Shown: piece after piece, positions 58,699 through 64,000 of the stretch | Position numbering within the stretch: the first letter of the stretch is position 1 | Layout of the letters: every line of letters begins with the position of its first letter | DNA from: Amycolatopsis thermoflava N1165 | GTDB taxonomy: Bacteria; Actinomycetota; Actinomycetes; Mycobacteriales; Pseudonocardiaceae | DNA length: 64,000 bases | NCBI RefSeq assembly: GCF_000473265.1 | Contig: NZ_KI421511.1 | Span: forward strand, 5,438,360 to 5,502,359 | Direction of reading: 5' to 3' | Made by a program: the position numbers and the translations under genes | The notes under the pieces: model-generated | The model's input: only the letters and a program-made list of their open reading frames with translations | Told to the model about the DNA's origin: nothing | Database searches by the model: none

Positions 58699-59844
58699 TC
58701 AGTAGGTGGTGGCAACCTTGGTCAGCACGCCCTGGTCGAGGAACGGGCTGACGGGATGCCCGCCCGCCCGAGCCTCGGCGAGCAGCGCGAGCTGACGGCT
58801 CACGCCCGCGGCGTCCCCCGCGAGCCGGACCCAGCCCAGCTGCTCCAGGCAGACCCATTCACCGGCACCGGCCGAGAACAGGCGCAGCGCGCGCTGCGGC
58901 GGTAGCCACGCGCGCAGGGTGACCCCGGTGCAGCCGAGGGTCGTCGGCCGCGGTTCCGGGTAGTCCTCGATGAAGGCCTCGCCGTAGGCGATCCGGAAGA
59001 ACCCGCCCTCGCCCCAGTCGGTGCCCCAGGAGTTCTTGGCGATCCAGCAGCTCTGCTCGTCGTCCCAGCCGATGAGCGCGACGCAGTGCCCGCCGTTGCT
59101 CTCCGTCGTGGTGGCGCGGTAGATGCCGCCGGTGTAGTGGAAGAAGTCGTCGTAGATCACCATGCACGCGGTGACCGGCCCGTAGCCGTAGATGTGGTGC
59201 TTGATCGCGGCCGGGTCCTGGGTGAGGTCGACGACGCCCTCCGCGCGCGCGACGCGGTTCACCCAGTTCGGGTGCAGCGCGCCGGTGCCCTCGTCCGAGT
59301 AGGGCCAGTAGTCCTCGAAGGTGACGCCCTTGGCCGCGCAGTCCCCCATCAGGTCGTCCGGCCAGGACCCGGTGTCACCCGGCTTGCGGTGTGCCGGCGC
59401 GAACCCGAAGAACAGGTGCGCCTCCGACAGGTCGAGGCGCATGCCGGTGTTGCGGCGCGTGTACGCGGCGGTCCCCTCAAGTGCCGCGATGGTGCCGAAC
59501 GCGCTGCAGGACCCCGATTCCCCCTGGTCCTTCACCGGCGTGACGTAGCTGCGGCCGCACACGTCGCGGAGGTCGAACTTGGCGGGCAGCGTGCTGCCCG
59601 GCGCGTGCAGCGCGGTGCAGGGCTGGCCGGCGGCCCCGAGCGCGACCTCGAGCATCCGCCCCGGCAACTCGGCCCGGGCTTCCACTTCGGCCACGCTCGG
59701 GGCCGGCACCCCCAGTCGCACCCTGCGCGACTCGCCCGCCAGCCGGCTGAGCACCGTCTCCCCCGCCTGCCACGGATCCCCCATCGTGGCAAGGGAATCC
59801 CGCACGGCGCGGATTTCCTCGGCGAAGGGCCGGGGAGAGCTCAT
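58699..59844 (-). CDS. Papain-like C1 cysteine protease with C-terminal accessory domain
   Basis: 381 residues from the ATG at 59844 with GGAGG upstream. After a ~80-residue helical leader, the papain core has Gln107 and catalytic Cys113 ('KDQGESGSCSAFG'; the usual first Cys of QGxCGSC is Ser), His253 ('SNGGHCVALIGW') and Asn271 ('AKNSWGTDWGEGG'). The leader could be a pro-region, though it is not the usual ERFNIN type. Residues ~319-377 form a tail homologous to that of the next gene product. No signal peptide, so activity is expected in the cytosol, which is unusual for C1 proteases. First in the operon with the repeat protein and chagasin-like inhibitor. Confidence 0.9.
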   Translation of the reverse strand: MSSPRPFAEEIRAVRDSLATMGDPWQAGETVLSRLAGESRRVRLGVPAPSVAEVEARAELPGRMLEVALGAAGQPCTALHAPGSTLPAKFDLRDVCGRSYVTPVKDQGESGSCSAFGTIAALEGTAAYTRRNTGMRLDLSEAHLFFGFAPAHRKPGDTGSWPDDLMGDCAAKGVTFEDYWPYSDEGTGALHPNWVNRVARAEGVVDLTQDPAAIKHHIYGYGPVTACMVIYDDFFHYTGGIYRATTTESNGGHCVALIGWDDEQSCWIAKNSWGTDWGEGGFFRIAYGEAFIEDYPEPRPTTLGCTGVTLRAWLPPQRALRLFSAGAGEWVCLEQLGWVRLAGDAAGVSRQLALLAEARAGGHPVSPFLDQGVLTKVATTY

Positions 59845-59901
59845 GCGTTCCTCCAGTCGGTGTGCAACCAGCCAACGCCCCCTATGACGCGGGGAGGCCC
59901 T

Positions 59902-59927
59902 CGCCAGATACACAGCGACAGAAGTTT
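59902..59927 (-). promoter_or_regulatory. Shared promoter-like element before the C1 protease operon
   Basis: On the minus strand AAAC (59927-59924), 13 bases and TATCTGGCG (59910-59902) lie 57 bases before the protease ATG, matching the element upstream of the sigma operon at the same spacing. The long T/A tract on either side (GTTTTTCC) marks an otherwise GC-rich region. Candidate promoter for the adjacent ECF-like sigma factor. Confidence 0.6.
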
Positions 59928-59966
59928 TTCCAAAGCACCTGGTCGGCGGCGGCCGGTTTCACCCGA

Positions 59967-60692
59967 TCAGCCCAATGCGACGGCCTCCGCGAGCTTGTCC
60001 GCCCACAGCCGGTAGCCGGCCGGTCCGGGGTGGAACCCGTCCGCCGCGAACAGCTCCGGGGCGACCACCGCGCGCGGCACCGGGCAGTGGGTGACGCCCG
60101 GTAGGTCCGCGAGCGTCGCCGCCGCCGCGTCCAGCGCCTCGCCCCGCAGGCCGAGCACGAGGCGCAACGGCTGCGGCAGCGACGGGAACGCGGCGAGCGG
60201 CGGGACGCCGGCCAGCAGCACCGGGACCGGCCCGAGCGCCCGTCGCGCCGTCACCACCAGTTCCAGCAGGTCGCGCCGGTAGCGGGTGGGTGAGCGCATC
60301 TCGATGGTGTCGTTGACACCGAGCGCCACCGCGACCAGGTCCGCCCGCTCCCGGCACGCCTCGTCGAGCAGCTCCGTCCGGACCGTGCGCGCGTTGGCGC
60401 CCGTCCGCCCGGCCACGCGCCAGTCGATCCCGCGCCCCAGCCGCCGGGCGAGCGCCGCGGCCAGCTGCCCGGTCAGCGCCTCCTCGTGCGTCCCCGCGCC
60501 GACGCCATCCACAGTGGACTCGCCGACCACCAGCAGCCGCAGCGGGTCCGGTCCGGGCGCCGAACCCCGCAGCGGCCCGGACGCGCCCGGCAGCCGCGGT
60601 GTCGTCCGGCGCACGTGCAGGCCCTGGGCGACCAGCACCGGGGCGAGTCCGACCGTGGCCGCGAGGGTCAGGGCAGTCCGCGAAGTTGACAC
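59967..60692 (-). CDS. SGNH/GDSL-family hydrolase
   Basis: 241 residues. An N-terminal hydrophobic segment ('ALTLAATVGLAPVLVA') could be a signal anchor. The SGNH blocks are Ser in 'LLVVGESTVDGVGAG', Gly in 'WRVAGRTGANA', Asn in 'VALGVNDTIEM' and Asp/His in 'FAADGFHPGPAGYRLWA'. It is an esterase/lipase or acyl-transferase-type hydrolase with unknown substrate. Transcribed on the minus strand after a 9-bp gap from the next gene. Confidence 0.88.
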   Translation of the reverse strand: MSTSRTALTLAATVGLAPVLVAQGLHVRRTTPRLPGASGPLRGSAPGPDPLRLLVVGESTVDGVGAGTHEEALTGQLAAALARRLGRGIDWRVAGRTGANARTVRTELLDEACRERADLVAVALGVNDTIEMRSPTRYRRDLLELVVTARRALGPVPVLLAGVPPLAAFPSLPQPLRLVLGLRGEALDAAAATLADLPGVTHCPVPRAVVAPELFAADGFHPGPAGYRLWADKLAEAVALG

Positions 60693-60701
60693 CCGTTCAC
60701 A

Positions 60702-61337
60702 TTAGCCCTTGGCGATCGACACGGCCATCCTCGTCAGCTCCGGATCCGCGGCCGCGCGCAGCACGTAGTCGGCCAGGTCGGCGCGGGAGATGGTGAAACT
60801 GCCGCGCACGTTCCCCCTGGTCTCGCTCGCGATGCGGCCGGTGTGACGGCCGTCGTTGAGCTTCGGCGGGCGCACGATCGTCCAGTCGAGCCCGGACTCG
60901 ATCACCCGGCGCTCCATCTCGCCCATGTCGGCGTATCCCTCACGCAGCATGCGGATCAGCAGCGGCTTGACCACCAGGCGCGTGAACCACCCGTCGCCCT
61001 CGGGGTGCATGCCGCTGTTGCTCACCACGACCAGCCGCCGCACGCCGGCCGCGGCCATCGCGGTCATGATGGCTCTCGTCCCGTCCCGGCAGATCACGCT
61101 CGGCCCCCGGTCGCGGGGCCCCAGCGCGGACAGCACGGCCTTGCGGCCGGTGATGGCGGGCACCAGCGAATCCGCGTCGAACACGTCCGCGGTCACGACC
61201 TCCAGCCGCGCCTGCGGTGGCACGTCCAGCCGCGCCGGATCACGCACCACGGCCGTCACCTGGTGACCCGCGGCCAGCGCCTGCCGCACGATCTCCACGC
61301 CCGTCCCGCCGGTCGCGCCGAACACCGTCAGCTTCAT
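60702..61337 (-). CDS. NAD(P)-binding oxidoreductase, NmrA/atypical SDR type
   Basis: 211 residues. 'LTVFGATGGTGVEIVRQALA' is the nucleotide-binding motif of atypical SDRs, with 'AVVRDPARL', 'LSALGPRDRG', 'VVSNSGMHPEGDG' and 'WTIVRPPKLNDG'. It lacks the classical Tyr-x3-Lys, as in BLVRB-like flavin reductases or NAD(P)H-sensing proteins. It is divergent from a TetR gene with a palindromic operator between them, so it is probably the TetR target and may detoxify the inducing compound. Confidence 0.88.
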   Translation of the reverse strand: MKLTVFGATGGTGVEIVRQALAAGHQVTAVVRDPARLDVPPQARLEVVTADVFDADSLVPAITGRKAVLSALGPRDRGPSVICRDGTRAIMTAMAAAGVRRLVVVSNSGMHPEGDGWFTRLVVKPLLIRMLREGYADMGEMERRVIESGLDWTIVRPPKLNDGRHTGRIASETRGNVRGSFTISRADLADYVLRAAADPELTRMAVSIAKG

Positions 61338-61350
61338 GGTCTTCCTCCCT

Positions 61351-61396
61351 GGTTAGTGTTCACTCACCTGCTATGGTGGGTGAGCACTCACTAACC
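61351..61396. promoter_or_regulatory. Candidate TetR operator in divergent promoter
   Basis: GGTTAGTG (61351-61358) and CACTAACC (61389-61396) form a perfect 8-bp inverted repeat with shorter internal palindromes (AGTGTTCACT and TGAGCACTCA). It lies between the oxidoreductase and TetR starts, so one repressor could control both genes. Confidence 0.65.
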
Positions 61397-61429
61397 GTCA
61401 AGCGAGCACTGAGAGAACGCTGAGGACGC

Positions 61430-61993
61430 ATGGGAACTCGGGAGAAGATCCTCGCCGCGGCCGCGGAGGTGATGCGCGAGCAGGGCTACGCGCGCGCCAC
61501 CACCAAGGAGATCGCCCGCGCCGCGGGTTTCTCGGAAGCGGCGCTGTACAAGCACTTCGCGGACAAGACCGAGATCTTCCTCGGCGTCATGACCTCACAG
61601 CTGCCCGGGCTGGAGGCAGTCCTCGGCGACATCGCCCCCGGGCGGCACACGGTGCGCGGCAACCTGATCCGCATCACCAGCACAGCGATCGACTTCTACA
61701 CCGAGAGCTTCCCGATCGGCGCTTCCCTGTTCTCCTCGCGGGAACTGCTGGCGGCCCACCGCGCCGCGATCCACGAGCACGGGGCCGGGCCGCGCACACC
61801 CGTGACCAGGCTGGCGAACTACCTGCGCGCCGAACGGGACCTGGGCCGTCTGCCGTCCACATCGGACCCGGACGCGATCGCGACGCTGTTGCTGGGCGCC
61901 GCCTTCCAGCAGGGTTTCCTGCGGCACTGGGACACCGAGGCCGGGGACCCGACGGCGCTGGCGCGCAAGCTCGTCAAGGCCGTCCTGCCCTAG
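61430..61993 (+). CDS. TetR-family transcriptional regulator
   Basis: 187 residues from the ATG with GAGGACGC upstream. The N-terminal helix-turn-helix is 'REKILAAAAEVMREQGYARA' and 'TTKEIARAAGFSEAALYKHF' with 'DKTEIFLGVM'. The C-terminal ligand-binding helical part is 'FYTESFPIGASLFSSREL' and 'IATLLLGAAFQQGFL'. It probably represses itself and the divergent oxidoreductase gene through the palindrome at 61351-61396. Its end overlaps the GbsR/MarR gene end by four bases. Confidence 0.92.
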   Translation: MGTREKILAAAAEVMREQGYARATTKEIARAAGFSEAALYKHFADKTEIFLGVMTSQLPGLEAVLGDIAPGRHTVRGNLIRITSTAIDFYTESFPIGASLFSSRELLAAHRAAIHEHGAGPRTPVTRLANYLRAERDLGRLPSTSDPDAIATLLLGAAFQQGFLRHWDTEAGDPTALARKLVKAVLP

Positions 61994-62463
61994 CGACTCG
62001 CCCGCTCCTTCTCCCAGCGCTCCAGCAGCAGCGGCAGCTCCCTGATGATGAACGACAGGAAGTCGCGCATATCGGCGAGCCGCCTGCCGGCCGGGGTGCC
62101 CGCCCCCACCGCGTCGACGCCCTCCTCAGCGGCGTCCCGCCACATCTCCATGAGCCGGTCGCGCTTGCGCAGGCTGGCGAACCACATGTCGTCGAGCACC
62201 CGGAAGTGGTCGCGCCGCGAGCCGGGCTCCCGCTCCCGCTCGACCAGCCCCACCTGCTCCAGGTAGCGCACCGCCCCGGATACCGCGGCCGGGCTGACCT
62301 GCAGGTTCTCCGCCAGCTCCGCCGCGGTCAGGCGGCTGTCGTCGGTGACCACGAGCGCGGCGAACACGCGTGCGGCCATGCGCTGGATGCCGAGCTGGTT
62401 GAGCACGAGAGCCAGCCGCTCGACGTACCGCCGAACCGCCTCTTCGTCCCGCATGGAGATCAT
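61990..62463 (-). CDS. GbsR/MarR-family transcriptional regulator
   Basis: 157 residues. The winged helix includes 'RMAARVFAALVVTDDSRLTA', 'AELAENLQVSPAAVSGAVRY' and 'LEQVGLVEREREPGSRRDHF', the GbsR-like MarR pattern. Dimerisation helices include 'MRDFLSFIIRELPLLLERWE'. It is divergent from an ABC exporter, with a perfect palindrome in the gap, the standard layout for a repressor of drug- or polyketide-type export. Confidence 0.9.
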   Translation of the reverse strand: MISMRDEEAVRRYVERLALVLNQLGIQRMAARVFAALVVTDDSRLTAAELAENLQVSPAAVSGAVRYLEQVGLVEREREPGSRRDHFRVLDDMWFASLRKRDRLMEMWRDAAEEGVDAVGAGTPAGRRLADMRDFLSFIIRELPLLLERWEKERASR

Positions 62464-62511
62464 CCTTCCTCACCCGTCCAGCGCTTCAGCCAATCTATAC
62501 GTTTTCCTAAC

Positions 62512-62527
62512 TTCACAACTTTGTGAA
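62512..62527. promoter_or_regulatory. Candidate GbsR/MarR operator
   Basis: A perfect palindrome TTCACAA-CT-TTGTGAA lies in the 84-bp gap between the regulator (start 62463) and the ABC ATPase (start 62548). It is the expected size for a dimeric MarR-type protein and lies close to the exporter's start. Confidence 0.65.
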
Positions 62528-62547
62528 ATGACTGTAGCTTCGGCCGC

Positions 62548-63444
62548 ATGGACAACGCCATCTCCATCGAGGGCCTGCACAAGTCGTTCGGTGCGACCAA
62601 GGCCCTCGACGACCTGAACCTGCAGGTCAAGACCGGAGAAGTGCACGGCTTCCTCGGCCCGAACGGGGCCGGGAAGTCGACCACCATCCGTGTCCTGCTC
62701 GGTCTGCTGCGCGCGGACCGGGGCACCGTCCGCCTGCTCGGCGGCGACCCCTGGCGCGACGCCGCGAGCCTGCATCACCGGCTCGCCTACGTCCCCGGAG
62801 ACGTCAACCTCTGGCCCAACCTGTCCGGCGGCGAGGTCATCGACCTGCTCGGGCGGCTGCGCGGCGGGCTCGACAAGCGCCGACGCGACGAGCTGATCGA
62901 GCGGTTCGACCTCGATCCGAAGAAGAAGGGCCGCACCTACTCCAAGGGCAACCGGCAGAAGGTCGCGATCGTCGCGGCCCTGTCCTCCGACGTCGAGCTG
63001 CTGATCCTCGACGAACCGACCTCGGGCCTCGACCCGCTGATGGAGGCCACCTTCCAGTACGCGATCCAGGAGGAACGCGACAAGGGCCGCACGGTGCTGC
63101 TGTCCAGCCACATCCTCGCCGAGGTCGAGGCGCTGTGCGACCGGGTCAGCATCATCCGCAACGGGCACGCGGTCGAGACCGGCACGCTGAGCGAACTGCG
63201 GCACCTCACCCGCACGTCCATCGTGGCCGAGCTCGCCGGCCACCCGAACGGGCTCGGCTCGCTGGCCGAGGTGCACGACCTCAAGGTCGACGGCAACCGG
63301 GTCCGGTTCGACGTGGAGACCCAGTCGCTGGACCAGGTGCTGCGCAAGCTGACCGAGGTCGGCGTGCGCAGCCTGACCAGCCAGCCGCCGACGCTGGAGG
63401 AGCTGTTCCTGCGCCACTACACGACCGAAGCGAGCGCGCGATGA
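62548..63444 (+). CDS. ABC exporter ATP-binding protein
   Basis: 298 residues. Walker A '[18 protein letters not shown]', signature '[15 protein letters not shown]' (a YSKGN variant usual in this exporter group), Walker B '[15 protein letters not shown]' and switch His in '[13 protein letters not shown]'. The C-terminal extension '[20 protein letters not shown]' is typical of DrrA/CcmA-like drug or polyketide exporters. The permease ATG overlaps its stop (ATGA). Confidence 0.93.
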   Translation: MDNAISIEGLHKSFGATKALDDLNLQVKTGEVHGFLGPNGAGKSTTIRVLLGLLRADRGTVRLLGGDPWRDAASLHHRLAYVPGDVNLWPNLSGGEVIDLLGRLRGGLDKRRRDELIERFDLDPKKKGRTYSKGNRQKVAIVAALSSDVELLILDEPTSGLDPLMEATFQYAIQEERDKGRTVLLSSHILAEVEALCDRVSIIRNGHAVETGTLSELRHLTRTSIVAELAGHPNGLGSLAEVHDLKVDGNRVRFDVETQSLDQVLRKLTEVGVRSLTSQPPTLEELFLRHYTTEASAR

Positions 63445-64000
63445 CCGCGCTCGTGGGCACCCGGCACCTGGTGCGTCTCGCGCTACGGCGGGACCGGGTC
63501 GTGCTGCCGCTCTGGGCGCTGGTGATCGGCGTCCTGCCGGCGAGCAGCGCCGGCGCCTACGACCAGCTGTACCCGGACGCCGCCAGCCGCGCGTCCCTGA
63601 CGACGGGGATGAGCGCGAACCCGTCGATCACCCTGCTGTACGGGCCGCCGTTCGACCTGTCCACCGCAGGCGGGTTCACGGCATGGCGCTTCGGCGTGTT
63701 CCTGCCCCTGTTCGCGGCGCTGGCCTGCATCTTCACGGTCACGCGGCACACCCGCCAGGAGGAGGACACCGGGCGGCAGGAGTTGCTGTCCTCGACCGTG
63801 ACCGGGCGCTACGCCGCGTTGACGGCCGCGCTGATCACCGCCGCCATCGGCGCGGTGGGGACCGGGCTGCTGGTGGCGCTCGGCCTGATCGGCGCGGGGC
63901 TGCCCGCGGGCGGGTCGGTGGCATTCGGGCTCGGGACCACGCTGACCGGGCTGGTGTTCGCCGCGGTCGCCGCCATCGCCGCCCAGCTCGCCGAGTACTC
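63441..64000 (+). CDS. ABC-2-type exporter permease (partial, 3' end off window)
   Basis: About 186 codons are visible from the ATG at 63441. A first hydrophobic segment ('[18 protein letters not shown]') is followed by an extracytoplasmic-type loop ('[14 protein letters not shown]'), then '[20 protein letters not shown]', '[15 protein letters not shown]' and further membrane helices. The RxEEDTGRxEL segment is typical of 'polyketide antibiotic exporter' permeases of actinomycetes. It partners the ATPase just upstream. Confidence 0.88.
   Translation, partial: MTALVGTRHLVRLALRRDRVVLPLWALVIGVLPASSAGAYDQLYPDAASRASLTTGMSANPSITLLYGPPFDLSTAGGFTAWRFGVFLPLFAALACIFTVTRHTRQEEDTGRQELLSSTVTGRYAALTAALITAAIGAVGTGLLVALGLIGAGLPAGGSVAFGLGTTLTGLVFAAVAAIAAQLAEY

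Overview
The window comes from a high-GC actinomycete chromosome. Most genes have G/C-rich third codon positions, GTG starts are common, and neighbouring genes often overlap at start and stop codons. A tRNA-Ser, tadA and prephenate dehydrogenase neighbourhood, a soluble FtsK/SpoIIIE cassette, small XRE regulators and an Rv0909/Rv0910-like pair all point to Actinomycetia, probably Pseudonocardiaceae (Amycolatopsis-like). The genus is inferred, not shown.

Region 1 (1-10.8 kb) holds a small XRE regulator and a truncated B12-binding radical SAM protein, a tryptophanase/tyrosine-phenol-lyase-fold enzyme with an unusual active-site residue, an EAL-CBS-GGDEF protein, a GntR regulator, a GNAT-like protein and a D-serine-dehydratase-like PLP enzyme. 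Three AraC-type regulators lie beside the PLP enzymes.

Region 2 (10.9-30.5 kb) looks catabolic. A tightly coupled minus-strand operon encodes a class III aminotransferase, RidA, M81 metallopeptidase, FAH-family protein, GlcD and GlcF. It is divergent from an IclR regulator. Next come an N-acyl-D-amino-acid deacylase, a GH20-like glycosidase, a DUF4432 protein and an SDR, then a complete oligopeptide-type ABC importer and a zinc alcohol dehydrogenase. A GTTTCA-N5-TGAA(A/C)(C/A) palindrome lies before both operons and is a candidate IclR operator. Together they suggest uptake and breakdown of an acylated, D-amino-acid or amino-sugar-containing compound.

Region 3 (30.6-37.9 kb) has two convergent operons like the front end of legionaminic-type nonulosonic acid biosynthesis: LegB-, LegC- and LegG-like proteins plus an epimerase on one side, and a PtmE-like CBS-nucleotidyltransferase, a FabH-like KAS III with intact Cys-His-Asn and an SDR on the other. 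No NeuB/LegI synthase or CMP-transferase is present. A perfect 16-bp stem separates the operons.

Region 4 (38-53 kb) is mixed: an XRE/winged-helix/degenerate nucleotidyltransferase-fold regulator, a lipase, a methyltransferase, tRNA-Ser(GGA), a four-gene FtsK/SpoIIIE cassette with a near-consensus promoter, a YbaB-like protein, a secreted nuclease and small secreted proteins, tRNA-Ser(CGA), a CsbD-like protein, tadA with its partner, an M20 amidohydrolase and TyrA.

Region 5 (53-60 kb) is the most unusual. It has an Rv0909/Rv0910-like divergent pair, then an apparently cytosolic proteolysis module. One operon encodes an ECF-like sigma factor, a small regulatory protein and a TPR-CHAT protease. 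The other encodes a papain-like (C1) protease, a protein with six 11-residue repeats and a chagasin-like inhibitor. Both operons share a promoter-like element, and the C1 protease and the repeat protein share a C-terminal domain. The window ends with an SGNH hydrolase, an NAD(P)-binding oxidoreductase divergent from TetR, and a GbsR/MarR regulator divergent from an ABC exporter that runs off the end.
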